Positions 22,376 through 30,743 of a DNA stretch of 31,910 bases are shown piece by piece; the first letter of the stretch is position 1, and each line of letters opens with the position of its first letter. The DNA is from JAUSNA01 sp964511965 (GTDB lineage Bacteria; Patescibacteriota; Microgenomatia; Levybacterales; GWA1-39-11), in contig CAZEGF010000029.1 in assembly GCA_964511965.1 (NCBI GenBank), positions 1 to 31,910 of the forward strand, in the 5' to 3' direction. A program made the translations under genes and the position numbers. Below the pieces are notes generated by a model. It did not search any database, was not told the DNA's origin, and saw nothing but the letters and a program-made list of their open reading frames with translations.

Positions 22376-24348
22376 TAGTTTTGCTGTAAGTAGCGTACCT
22401 TATCTCTTATTAAAGCAGCTGTTTCAAAATCTAGATCTTTTGCAGCAGCTTGCATCTCCCGGCGCAAACTTTTTATCAACTTTTCTTTTTCATCGGGTAG
22501 TAAAACATCTTTTTCAATGAGTGGCTTTAGATCTTCCAAAACCCGTTCTCTTTCAATAAGCTTTGCGCGTATTTCCTTCTCGACGGTTTTGGCTGTAATT
22601 CCATGATCTTTATTGTATTTTAATTGATATTTTCTCCTTCTATTTACTTCATTTATTGCCTCTTCCATAGAACCCGTAGTGTTATCTGCATACAAAATGA
22701 CATGAGACTCGACTCTTCTTGCTCCTCTTCCCATAATTTGTATTAATGAGCTCCTGGATCTTAAAAATCCTTCTTTATCAGCGTCAAGAATAGCAACTAG
22801 TCCCACTTCTGGTAAATCAAGTCCTTCTCGAAGTAAGTTAATACCAACCAATACGTCATAAACACCCGACCTCAAATCATCTAAAATATCTTGTCTTGAT
22901 AATGTGTCTACATCAGAATGCAAATAATTTACTTTTATTCCCTTCTCCTCCAAAAAAGTTGTAAGATCCTCAGACATCCTTTTTGTCAGTGTATTTACTA
23001 AAACCCGCTCACCTTTTTTGATAATCTTTTCAATTTCTCCTATCAAATTTTGAATTTGACCCTCAGTTGGTCTGATTTCAATTTCCGGATCAACCACTCC
23101 CGTTGGTCTTATCAATTGCTCAGCAATATTTTCTTTACCCGATTTTTCCATTTCATAATCACTTGGAGTTGCCGACATATAAATAGTCCGTCGAATTTTG
23201 GTTAAAAATTCTTCAAATTTGAGTGGCCTATTGTCGTATGCTGCCGGTAGTCGGAATCCATAATCAATAAGAGTTGATTTTCTTGATCTATCACCGTTAT
23301 ACATTCCTCTTATTTGGGGTATAGTCATATGGGATTCGTCTAGAACCAAAAGCCAATCTTTTGAGACGTGGTTAAAAAATTCGAGTAAAGAGTAAGGTGG
23401 ATCACCTGGATTTCTTCCGTCAAAATACCGTGAATAATTTTCAATACCATTAACATATCCTAGTTCTTTAATCATTTTTAGATCATATTCGGTTCTTTGA
23501 CGGATACGCTGTGCCTCAACTAGCTTACCTTCTTTTTCAAATTTTTTTACTTGTTCTGCCAAATCTTTTCTAATTACACCAAAAACTTTCTCATACGTAC
23601 TGACATCGGTCATGTAGTGCTTTGCCGGATATACAACTAAAAATCTACGCTCTTCAATAACCTCACCGGTCAAAGGATCAACTTGTTCAATGTTTGAGAT
23701 AAAATCTCCATTGAATGAAATTCTATATGACTTATCCTCATAACCCGGCAATACTTCAACAACATCACCCCTCACCCGGAAGGTACTTCTTGTAAAGTTA
23801 TAGTCATTTCGCTGATACATGAGATCCAATAGCCTATCCATGACAGAACCTCTTGAAACTTTCTCCCCCTTTGCAATTTCTAAAACATATTTGCCATATT
23901 CTGTGGGAGAGCCCAAATTGTAAATACATGAAACGGACGAAACGACGATTGTGTCTGGCCGGGTCAATAAATTTGTTGTTGCTGCAAGACGAAGCTTATC
24001 TATCTCATCATTTATTTCTGTTTCTTTGGCAATATATGTGTCAGTAGTTGGTATATAGGCCTCCGGCTGGTAATAATCGTAGTAACTGACAAAATAGCTA
24101 ACGGCATTATTGGGAAAAAAGTCACGAAGCTCCTGGTAAAGCTGTGCTGCAAGAGTTTTGTTGTGTGAAAGAACCAACGTTGGCCGATCGTAATTTTTAA
24201 TTACATTTGCAATTGTATATGTCTTTCCACTACCGGTAACTCCAAGTAATACCTGATCGGTTTTATTATTTTTTAGACCATCCGTTAACTTTTTTATAGC
24301 TGTCGGCTGGTCACCTGTAGGTTGATATTTACTTACTAAATCAAACAT
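22375..24348 (-). CDS. uvrB: Excinuclease ABC subunit B
   Basis: 657 residues, full length. UvrB is the damage-verifying helicase that UvrA loads and UvrC joins. Walker A is GVTGSGKTY (about 36-44), the DNA-clamping beta-hairpin is YYDYYQPEAYIP with its Tyr residues, Walker B is LVLDESHMT, and the helicase motifs INLLREGLDLPEV and QIMGRGARR follow. The C-terminal UVR motif (DLDFETAALIRDKVRYL) that contacts UvrC is intact. It is divergent from lexA across 268 bp and leads the Nudix and APH genes. Confidence 0.97.
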   Translation of the reverse strand: MFDLVSKYQPTGDQPTAIKKLTDGLKNNKTDQVLLGVTGSGKTYTIANVIKNYDRPTLVLSHNKTLAAQLYQELRDFFPNNAVSYFVSYYDYYQPEAYIPTTDTYIAKETEINDEIDKLRLAATTNLLTRPDTIVVSSVSCIYNLGSPTEYGKYVLEIAKGEKVSRGSVMDRLLDLMYQRNDYNFTRSTFRVRGDVVEVLPGYEDKSYRISFNGDFISNIEQVDPLTGEVIEERRFLVVYPAKHYMTDVSTYEKVFGVIRKDLAEQVKKFEKEGKLVEAQRIRQRTEYDLKMIKELGYVNGIENYSRYFDGRNPGDPPYSLLEFFNHVSKDWLLVLDESHMTIPQIRGMYNGDRSRKSTLIDYGFRLPAAYDNRPLKFEEFLTKIRRTIYMSATPSDYEMEKSGKENIAEQLIRPTGVVDPEIEIRPTEGQIQNLIGEIEKIIKKGERVLVNTLTKRMSEDLTTFLEEKGIKVNYLHSDVDTLSRQDILDDLRSGVYDVLVGINLLREGLDLPEVGLVAILDADKEGFLRSRSSLIQIMGRGARRVESHVILYADNTTGSMEEAINEVNRRRKYQLKYNKDHGITAKTVEKEIRAKLIERERVLEDLKPLIEKDVLLPDEKEKLIKSLRREMQAAAKDLDFETAALIRDKVRYLQQN

Positions 24349-24393
24349 AAATTAATGGCTAATGACTAATGTTTAATTGTGAATTAACAGGAT

Positions 24394-24417
24394 ATTATAA
24401 CATATTTTGAACTCAAA
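24394..24417 (-). promoter_or_regulatory. uvrB promoter region with imperfect palindrome
   Basis: A minus-strand TATAAT lies at 24394-24399, about 46 bp before the uvrB ATG. The imperfect palindrome TTTGA-AC-TCAAA (24406-24417) lies just upstream, within the expected RNA polymerase footprint. No convincing -35 box is visible. A LexA site is possible but it does not match the palindrome before lexA. Confidence 0.35.
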
Positions 24418-24501
24418 TAATTAGGTGCGTATTGCTATTTTTAATTCTTAACCATTAATCATCAGCCTTCAAATATTAAACTGACATAGTTTGTTATGAA
24501 T

Positions 24502-24514
24502 TGTCATGTTGACA
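24502..24514. promoter_or_regulatory. Candidate LexA operator
   Basis: TGTCA-TGT-TGACA is a perfect 5-bp inverted repeat with a 3-bp centre. Its right arm is part of the lexA -35 box. A further TGACA lies at 24482-24486. It matches neither the E. coli (CTGT-N8-ACAG) nor the Bacillus (GAAC-N4-GTTC) box. Confidence 0.5.
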
Positions 24515-24538
24515 GGGTTCTACTTTTTTTCGTATATT
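24509..24538 (+). promoter_or_regulatory. lexA promoter
   Basis: A consensus TTGACA (24509-24514) and TATATT (24533-24538) are 18 bp apart. The predicted leader is about 70 nt to the ATG at 24617. It is the best promoter match in the window. Confidence 0.65.
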
Positions 24539-24616
24539 TTTAACATAGTTTTCTTGAAGTTTATTAATTATTTTTCCTAACTATAAACTAAGGACTATAA
24601 ACTATTAACCTAATCT

Positions 24617-25270
24617 ATGACAGCAGTACTATACAGACGCGAACGAGAACTTTTAACCTTTATCTGGCAATTCCAAGAAAGGAATGGGTATTCTCCTACT
24701 CTTCGTGAAATGGCTGATGCAATGAACCGAAAAGCCCCTTCAACTATTCATTCATTAATTCGAGGACTTGTTGAAAAAGGTTATATACAAAAAGTTGATG
24801 GAAATATGAGGACTCTTAAAATCCTGAAAAAGGAACAACTCGGAGCTCTTATTGGAGAGAAAATGAAAGGAATTGGGACAACTATTTCACTTCCTCTGAT
24901 GGGTTATATAGCAGCCGGAGCACCACTTGAACCACACACTGACCCCGAAGCATCTTTAGATGTAGCATCATCTATGATTTCCGGGAAAAGGACTTCATAC
25001 GCACTTCAGGTGAAAGGAAACTCAATGATTGAAGATGGAATCTTTGATGGGGATTTTGTAGTTGTCGAGAAGACCGACGTCTGCAATGAAGGGGATATAG
25101 TTGTTGCTTTAGTTGATGATAGTCTTGCAACATTAAAGCGCTTTTACCGCCAAAATGGAAGAATAGTCCTTATGCCTTCAAACAGTGAAATGGATCCAAT
25201 TTACCCTACTGAATGTCGAATTCAGGGAGTCGTAACGGGATTGGTACGCAAATTCGGCGCTCTTAATTAA
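24617..25270 (+). CDS. lexA: LexA repressor
   Basis: 217 residues. Master repressor of the SOS response, inactivated by RecA-stimulated self-cleavage. Winged-helix DNA-binding region at about 5-70 (RERELLTFIWQFQ, GYSPTLREMADAM, STIHSLIRGLVEKGYI). The autolysis site is Ala100-Gly101 in GYIAAGAP; the Ser136 nucleophile is in GNSMIEDG; Lys174 is in ATLKRF. All catalytic parts are present. It diverges from uvrB, a classical SOS gene, and uvrA and uvrC are within 10.2 kb. The stop codon overlaps that of dedA (TTAA). Confidence 0.96.
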   Translation: MTAVLYRRERELLTFIWQFQERNGYSPTLREMADAMNRKAPSTIHSLIRGLVEKGYIQKVDGNMRTLKILKKEQLGALIGEKMKGIGTTISLPLMGYIAAGAPLEPHTDPEASLDVASSMISGKRTSYALQVKGNSMIEDGIFDGDFVVVEKTDVCNEGDIVVALVDDSLATLKRFYRQNGRIVLMPSNSEMDPIYPTECRIQGVVTGLVRKFGALN

Positions 25271-25878
25271 CCTTTTTTTATCTTTCGATAAACGTAGAAA
25301 ATAACACCAAAAATTATAATTGCGAATATAACATATTCAAACTTTCGATAATAAACATCAAGTGTTCTCCAGTTCTCCCCCATGACATACCCAAGATATG
25401 TTAGTAAAACCGACCAGAGAAAACATCCGACAGTTGTATAGATGATAAACTTTTTGAGATTCATGCGAAATACTCCTGCAGGAAGTGAAATTACTGTCCT
25501 AACTGCTGGCAGAAGACGTGAAATAAATATTACTTTATCTCCATATTTTTGAAACCAATGTTCCGCATGTCTGTATTCTTTTTCAGTAACAAGTATAAAT
25601 TTTCCGTATTTTCTAATCCATTTTAGAAGAACTGTTTCTTCTAGATAATATCCGATTGCGTAAGCAAGAAGACTTCCTACTAAATTTGCGACAGTTCCCG
25701 TTATTATTACCAACCAAAGATTTAATGTTCCTTGAGAAGCAAGAAATCCGGAAAAAGGCATAGTAATTTCAGAAGGAATTGGAATAAGTACAGATTCAAG
25801 ACACATTAGTATAAAAATACCAAAGTAAGAGGTGCTTTGAATGAAACTGATGATATAATGGCTGAGGACTTCTAACAT
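25267..25878 (-). CDS. DedA family membrane protein
   Basis: About 204 residues with several membrane helices. Family features: ESVLIPIPSEITMPFSGFLA near the N-terminus and FISRLLPAVRTVISLPAG with the conserved Arg residues. DedA proteins are linked to recycling of undecaprenyl phosphate and other lipids across the membrane. The ORF extends 15 codons further upstream into rsmI, but the ATG at 25878 gives a normal N-terminus. That start touches the rsmI start with no base between. The 3' end overlaps the lexA stop. Confidence 0.9.
   Translation of the reverse strand: MLEVLSHYIISFIQSTSYFGIFILMCLESVLIPIPSEITMPFSGFLASQGTLNLWLVIITGTVANLVGSLLAYAIGYYLEETVLLKWIRKYGKFILVTEKEYRHAEHWFQKYGDKVIFISRLLPAVRTVISLPAGVFRMNLKKFIIYTTVGCFLWSVLLTYLGYVMGENWRTLDVYYRKFEYVIFAIIIFGVIFYVYRKIKKG
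25851..25859 (+). promoter_or_regulatory. Extended -10 promoter of rsmI
   Basis: TGATATAAT is a perfect extended -10 element inside the dedA coding region. The predicted start is about 12 nt before the rsmI ATG. No -35 box is needed or seen. Confidence 0.5.
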
Positions 25879-26547
25879 ATGCCCAATCTGTACATTGTAG
25901 CAACACCAATTGGTAACTTGCAAGACATAACTCTCCGCGCGATTGACACTTTAAAAAGTGTTGACGTTATTGTTTGTGAGGATACTAGAGTAACATCAAA
26001 TTTATTAAAAAAGTTTGATATTAAAAAACAAATGATTGCAGTAAATGAATTTAATGAGGAACAAGTTGTTTATCAAATCTTACAAAGGTTAGAGACCGAA
26101 AATGTTGCACTCGTGAGCGATGCAGGTACGCCTCTCATATCTGATCCCGGATTTAGTTTGGTCAATACAGCACGATTGAAAGGAATTCCCGTTATTCCTA
26201 TCCCCGGACCCTCTGCTCTTATAGCAGCATTATCCGCTTCAGGACTTCCAACAGACAAATTTATTTTTTTGGGATTTCTTTCAAAATCTGAAGCAAAGGC
26301 ACAAAAACATTTAGAAGCGGTTAAACAATTAGAATCTACAATAATTTTATATGAATCACCTCACAGGGTAATTCAAACGCTTGAGGTAATTCAAAATGTA
26401 TTTGGTGAAATTGAAGTCACAATTGCCCGTGAGCTTACCAAAATATATGAAGAAATAGTTACTGCGGAAGTTTCAACTCATTTAAAAAACTTTGAAACTA
26501 AGCCACCTAAAGGAGAGTTTGTTTTATTATTTTCTACAAAATCCTAA
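25879..26547 (+). CDS. rsmI: 16S rRNA 2'-O-ribose C1402 methyltransferase
   Basis: 222 residues. RsmI methylates C1402 in the decoding centre using SAM. Family motifs: LYIVATPIGNLQDIT at the very N-terminus, VCEDTRVTSNLLKKF, LVSDAGTPLISDPGF, PGPSALIAALSASGLPTDKF and YESPHRV. The N-terminal match fixes the start at 25879. It is shorter than the usual 270-290 residues and lacks the C-terminal extension. It converges with enolase, leaving 10 bp between the stops. Confidence 0.94.
   Translation: MPNLYIVATPIGNLQDITLRAIDTLKSVDVIVCEDTRVTSNLLKKFDIKKQMIAVNEFNEEQVVYQILQRLETENVALVSDAGTPLISDPGFSLVNTARLKGIPVIPIPGPSALIAALSASGLPTDKFIFLGFLSKSEAKAQKHLEAVKQLESTIILYESPHRVIQTLEVIQNVFGEIEVTIARELTKIYEEIVTAEVSTHLKNFETKPPKGEFVLLFSTKS
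25894..25923 (-). promoter_or_regulatory. Putative dedA promoter inside rsmI
   Basis: Minus-strand TTGCAA (25918-25923) and TACAAT (25894-25899) are 18 bp apart, giving a leader of about 8 nt. It would have to lie within rsmI because the two start codons abut. Confidence 0.4.
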
Positions 26548-26557
26548 TTACTAATTC

Positions 26558-27823
26558 CTAGCTTAGCTTGCTCTTGCTTAATTCCTGTTCTATTGCAAGA
26601 AGTCTATTATATTTTCCAACACGCTCTCGAAGCGGTGCTCCAAATTTTACATAATCAGCGTCAATTGCGACCGCAAAATCAGCAATAAAAGTGTCTTCCG
26701 TTTCTCCACTCCTGTTGCTTACAACTACTTTTAACTGCTTAAATTTAGCAATTTCGGTAACAGCTAATGCCTCAGTGACCGTTCCGATCTGATTTGGCTT
26801 AATAACCATCGAATTTATAACATTATTATTTAATGCGGATTGTAGTCTATAGGGATTGGTACTCGTAATATCATCGCCGGAAATTAAAGTTTTTGATGCA
26901 AAGGCGGCAAATGCTTTTTTCCAACCTTCCCAGTCATCTTCAGCAAATGGATCTTCAAGATAAACGAGTGAAAAATCATTTATAAGATTTTGATAAAGTT
27001 CTATCAAATCGTCTTGATCCAGTTGTCCATTTTTATCTTTAACTACATATTTTTTATTTGAAAGAATTGAATTTGCTGCAATATCAACTCCCATAAAAAC
27101 ATCTCTCAAAAAGGCATATTGCGTTGTCTCAATAACCGTTTTTAAAGTTCTGAAAGCGTCTACATTACCCGCATAAGAAGGTGCGAATCCACCCTCTTCT
27201 GCGCTAAGAACCGACTGGTTGTTATCTTTTAAATAATCACGTAATTTTTTTTGAATTGTAACCCCAATTTCAAGCGATTCTGACAATGTGTGAGATGAGG
27301 CGGGTATTACGAGAAACTCCTGATAGTTGAGGGTATTTTCAACATGTTTTCCTCCTTCGATAAGATTAAACATTGGACTTGGCATCCGGTGCTCTTGTCC
27401 ACTTTTTGAAGTAAATTGTCTAATATAAAGTGCTAAGGGAAGAAGAGAACTTTTAGCTGCAGCCTTACAAACGGCTTGAGATACAGAAAGAATGCTATTT
27501 GCCCCTAATTTCATTTTGTTTTGGGTTCCATCCAGCTCAATCATTATTTTATCGATTGCTTGTTGCTCTGAGGCCTCCATACCTATTATTTTAGGGGCAA
27601 TTATTGAGTTCACTGTGTCAACTGCCTTTAAAACACCTTGCCCAAAGTACCTATTTTGATCTTCATCGCGAAGAGCTTGGGCTTCATATGTCCCTTTTGA
27701 TGAACCGGTTGGCACTGAAGACCTCGAAACAGTACCATCTGACAAGAAAACTTTTGTTTCAATCGTAGGGTTACCCCGTGTATCTAAAATTTCCCGAGCT
27801 ATAATTTGTTCAATTTTTGCCAT
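26558..27823 (-). CDS. eno: Enolase family protein with altered active-site loops
   Basis: 421 residues, normal length and collinear with enolase, which interconverts 2-phosphoglycerate and PEP. Kept: the acids equivalent to E167 and E208 of the E. coli enzyme (YQEFLVIP, EEGGFAP), metal ligands (VDIAANS, LEDPFAEDDW, SGDDI), the catalytic Lys in IKPNQIGT, and Lys in YVKFGA. Changed: the mobile loop SGAST reads TGSSK, INGG reads IEGG, HADN reads HVEN, and the SHRSGETED motif reads SNRSGETED, replacing the active-site His by Asn. It is the last gene of the 26558-31910 run, just after a PEP-synthase-like gene. It is probably a functional but divergent enolase; a different substrate is possible. 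Confidence 0.88.
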   Translation of the reverse strand: MAKIEQIIAREILDTRGNPTIETKVFLSDGTVSRSSVPTGSSKGTYEAQALRDEDQNRYFGQGVLKAVDTVNSIIAPKIIGMEASEQQAIDKIMIELDGTQNKMKLGANSILSVSQAVCKAAAKSSLLPLALYIRQFTSKSGQEHRMPSPMFNLIEGGKHVENTLNYQEFLVIPASSHTLSESLEIGVTIQKKLRDYLKDNNQSVLSAEEGGFAPSYAGNVDAFRTLKTVIETTQYAFLRDVFMGVDIAANSILSNKKYVVKDKNGQLDQDDLIELYQNLINDFSLVYLEDPFAEDDWEGWKKAFAAFASKTLISGDDITSTNPYRLQSALNNNVINSMVIKPNQIGTVTEALAVTEIAKFKQLKVVVSNRSGETEDTFIADFAVAIDADYVKFGAPLRERVGKYNRLLAIEQELSKSKLS

Positions 27824-27902
27824 ATTTTTTAGTAGTCACAAGTCATTAGACATTAGTCAGTAGTAATTTCTTCTGTCTTTTGTCTTCTGTCTATTGTCTT
27901 TT
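27824..27902. repeat. Spacer of short near-repeats upstream of eno
   Basis: The plus strand contains AGTCATTAGACATTAGTCAG (27841-27860), then four near-copies of TTCTGTC/TTGTCTT. A related ATTAGTCATTAG word lies on the minus strand upstream of uvrB (24355-24370). No ORF is present. Confidence 0.5.
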
Positions 27903-29084
27903 CTAAGAAACTAACATACTACCCCTCTTGATCTCCCCTGTGGTTGCATTCAGGCTTATAACATCCCCTGTTGAGTACAACATGTGATGTTTTTTACGGA
28001 TAACAGTTGGAATTCCAAAGTTTTTTAGTAAAAATGCTACCTCAGGATGAGGTTCTTCCTCAATTATAAGACCTTTTGCTTTTCTCAAGGTTAAAAGCAT
28101 TGACCGGTCTAACTTCTTAAGCATTATTATTTCATCTTTAACTACGAGTCCATTATGATGATTTTCATCTATGACTTTAAGTCTTCCTATTGTGACTCCG
28201 GGATGAACCGAAAGATTGCGACTTAGAGAGGAAAAAGTATCATTGTAGACGATCTGTTCACTAATTGGATTAACTTTTTCAACAATAATTTCGTCATTTC
28301 GTTTACCCCATGAAATTATCTGTGGAAGGTATAACGCTTTTTCGGTTTTATGAGCAATATTCAAAAGCTTTTTTATATCAATTGGTGTCAAAGCATCCTT
28401 TTTGCCACCGGGTAAAATACTTCCTTGTGAAATTTGCTTAGCATGCTTGTTATAAGTGAACTTTACCATTGAATGAGCTTCAATTTCATACTCACTTTTT
28501 GTTTTGCCAATTGTCTTAACAGTTCCCGTAAGATCAAATACTAAATCAGGAATTATACTTATACAAATTGAAAAGGATTTATGATTTTGAGAATGCATCG
28601 TGTGCTTTTTTAAAATTTCAGGAGAAAAAAGATGGGACCACGAGGTTCTTATTTTTTCGATAAGAACCGATTCTCCCACAACATCTTTAAAAATTTCTTG
28701 TCCAATATTGGTATTTCCGTAGAAATAGTAAGCTTTTAATGTCACAGTATGAGAATCCAGTTTTTTAAACTTTTCAAATAAATTCGTCGCTATTTTTTCA
28801 GGAAAAACTCCGGTCTCAATATGCTTTGATATATACGTCGAAATTTGTGTAAGAGAATCATGTCTTTCATGATTTATACTTCCCAAAAGATGCTTTATTT
28901 GTACTGAAAGATTATTGCCGGTAATAAAAGCCTGATAGGCGTTTGGGGTAATTATAATTCCGGGAATTATATCTATTCGTTGATTTGCGACTTCGCCTAA
29001 CGATGCCAACTCAATACCAACTTCATTCTTATCATCAAGAGTCAATTCTTTATTCCACACTACAAAATCCGTTGATGCCAACAT
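27903..29084 (-). CDS. Degenerate PEP synthase/PPDK-like protein without the PEP-binding barrel
   Basis: 393 residues, about half a PEP synthase. The N-terminal part follows the PPDK_N ATP-grasp domain in outline (IELASLGEVANQRIDIIPG, IITPNAYQAFI, then SWSHLFSPEILKKH), but the motif normally reading VRSSA is LKAYYF here. The C-terminal part matches the phospho-His mobile domain (HPGVTIGRLKVID, AKGLIIEEEPHPEVAFLLKN, FGIPTVI), with a His where the phosphorylated TSHA His is expected. The C-terminal PEP/pyruvate TIM barrel is missing. It lies next to enolase, so a role near PEP is suggested. It might regulate, bind nucleotide, or phosphorylate another partner; the activity is unknown. Confidence 0.72.
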   Translation of the reverse strand: MLASTDFVVWNKELTLDDKNEVGIELASLGEVANQRIDIIPGIIITPNAYQAFITGNNLSVQIKHLLGSINHERHDSLTQISTYISKHIETGVFPEKIATNLFEKFKKLDSHTVTLKAYYFYGNTNIGQEIFKDVVGESVLIEKIRTSWSHLFSPEILKKHTMHSQNHKSFSICISIIPDLVFDLTGTVKTIGKTKSEYEIEAHSMVKFTYNKHAKQISQGSILPGGKKDALTPIDIKKLLNIAHKTEKALYLPQIISWGKRNDEIIVEKVNPISEQIVYNDTFSSLSRNLSVHPGVTIGRLKVIDENHHNGLVVKDEIIMLKKLDRSMLLTLRKAKGLIIEEEPHPEVAFLLKNFGIPTVIRKKHHMLYSTGDVISLNATTGEIKRGSMLVS

Positions 29085-29123
29085 ATATATCCATTGTGGG
29101 GAATTGGTACAAAAAATGCAAGA

Positions 29124-29651
29124 TTAGGACTCTTTAGAACCAGACCTAAGCATATCAGCATTTTCTTCTCGAAGCTTCATCCAGCTCTCTGAAATGCCAA
29201 GCTTGATTGCTTCGTACATTTCGTTTGCCACGACTTCAGGTCGGAAAAGCTCAGTTTTTACTTCTTGGCTAACATCCAAACTGTCTCTTGTAAAAATATA
29301 TAACATTCCTACAGCTGGATGCCAACTTTTTTCTCTTGCTTTCCCCAAACCACTTAAATCAGTAGCACGCGCTTCAGGTGATATTTCTGTTTCAACCAAT
29401 ATTTCATCCGACACTTCTTCCATTTGTGTTTCAGTGATTTCTGCTTCACTTCGAAAATATTCATCAACCTCATCCTTCATCTCCTGATCAGCCAATTTTT
29501 CAAATCTTCTGGCTATTTTTTCAGCATCAAGAGGCACCGGATGATCAAGAGGTAATCTCCTTAAAGAACTTTTACTATCTCTCAGAAGTTGTGCATCTTT
29601 TTCTGCACGCCCGTAAAAGGGCTTCTTTGTATGTTTTTTCTTCGAAGGCAT
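29124..29651 (-). CDS. Hypothetical charged protein
   Basis: About 175 residues, rich in Lys/Arg at the N-terminus (PSKKKHTKKPFYGRAEKDAQ) and acidic in the middle (MKDEVDEYFRSEAEITETQM). No membrane segment or known motif. An upstream in-frame TTG at 29657 exists; the ATG at 29651 is preferred. It lies 46 bp after the isomerase gene and 39 bp before the PEP-synthase-like gene. Unknown function; the basic N-terminus could bind nucleic acid or ribosomes. Confidence 0.65.
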   Translation of the reverse strand: MPSKKKHTKKPFYGRAEKDAQLLRDSKSSLRRLPLDHPVPLDAEKIARRFEKLADQEMKDEVDEYFRSEAEITETQMEEVSDEILVETEISPEARATDLSGLGKAREKSWHPAVGMLYIFTRDSLDVSQEVKTELFRPEVVANEMYEAIKLGISESWMKLREENADMLRSGSKES

Positions 29652-29697
29652 AGGCAAGGATTATACTACAAGATACTCTATTCCTTCAACTCGGGGG

Positions 29698-30741
29698 TTA
29701 TTTTGAAAGTTCCTTCTTAAACCAATCTACGTACGGATTTATAGCAGGATTCTGATCATATAATAGTCCGAGAAATAACGTGAGATACGCTCCATACACA
29801 ACAGTCGTAAAAAAATCAGAATAAATTGTTGGTGTCTCAAAATTGACACTATGCACTTCATGATTGTTTTGCATAATAACATCCGAAGTTAGTTTCATTC
29901 TCTTTGTAATTTTTTCCGAATAGTTATTTGAATTTAGCATTATAAAAACCAAATTAGTCGGCCGTGGGAAAGCAAGTCCTTCCATCAAGTGATGGTTTAG
30001 ATCAGGGACAAGATAGAATGCCGAAAAAGCTTTACTGGTCTCGTTGAATTGATTTCGCAGTATTTGTGCATTGCCACTTAGATGTTCTGCTGCAATAACA
30101 ATTGGAGTCTTGCCATTATATTTTTCAACCTCGGTTAATGCTTTTTGCTTAATGTCATTCCACTTCTGATTAAGAACTGTTAAAGCATCTTTTATGTCCT
30201 GGTCTGTTACATCACATATGCCTGCTTTAGAAAGAAGCCCCAAAAGACCTACAATTGAGTACCCTATTGCCAGTCTTGGAACACCTGATGGATTGAGAAC
30301 TCCGTCATAAATATACGCAGGCACGTTGTTTTGTCTCGCAAATTCTCCCAAGGGCCCTCCCTTGGTCAAAACTAACATTTTTGCACCCTTTGTTTTTGCT
30401 TCCTCAGCGCAGGATAGTACTTCTTCCGTAGTTCCAGATGCACTAGTGAGCACCACAAGACTATTACTGTTGACGTATTTTGGAAGATGGTAATCGCTCA
30501 CGTACTCTGTAGGGTAACGGTTATTTTCACCACTAATTGCCTTATATACTAACGCTCCATAAATTGAAGCACCCATGCCACAAAAAATAATATTTGACAC
30601 ATCCCTGTAATCCTGCGGTACCTCAACTTTTTGCACTTGCTCCCACGCAGCCCCCATCTGTTGACCGAGCTTCTCGGTCGATCCAACCGTATCTTGTGGA
30701 TCAAGTCTTTTAATTTCCTCTAAATTATTTAAATCAACCAT
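29698..30741 (-). CDS. Bifunctional phosphoglucose/phosphomannose isomerase
   Basis: 347 residues with the two SIS domains of the PGI/PMI family. It interconverts glucose-6-P or mannose-6-P with fructose-6-P. Seen: IIFCGMGASIYGALV, SLVVLTSASGTTEEVL (phosphate-binding Ser/Thr loop), AAEHLSGNAQILRNQFNETSK with the catalytic Glu, and VPDLNHHLMEGL with the conserved His pair. It starts 2 bp after the two-cupin gene, which resembles mannose-6-phosphate isomerase cupins, so the two likely share an mRNA and a pathway. Confidence 0.92.
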   Translation of the reverse strand: MVDLNNLEEIKRLDPQDTVGSTEKLGQQMGAAWEQVQKVEVPQDYRDVSNIIFCGMGASIYGALVYKAISGENNRYPTEYVSDYHLPKYVNSNSLVVLTSASGTTEEVLSCAEEAKTKGAKMLVLTKGGPLGEFARQNNVPAYIYDGVLNPSGVPRLAIGYSIVGLLGLLSKAGICDVTDQDIKDALTVLNQKWNDIKQKALTEVEKYNGKTPIVIAAEHLSGNAQILRNQFNETSKAFSAFYLVPDLNHHLMEGLAFPRPTNLVFIMLNSNNYSEKITKRMKLTSDVIMQNNHEVHSVNFETPTIYSDFFTTVVYGAYLTLFLGLLYDQNPAINPYVDWFKKELSK

Positions 30742-30743
30742 AT

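Noticed and set aside
24406..24417. LexA box before uvrB
   Set aside because: The palindrome TTTGA-AC-TCAAA is imperfect and unlike the one before lexA, so it is kept only as a weak candidate.
25879..25923. Longer N-terminus for DedA
   Set aside because: The extra 15 codons lie within rsmI and do not look like a DedA start; the ATG at 25878 fits the family.
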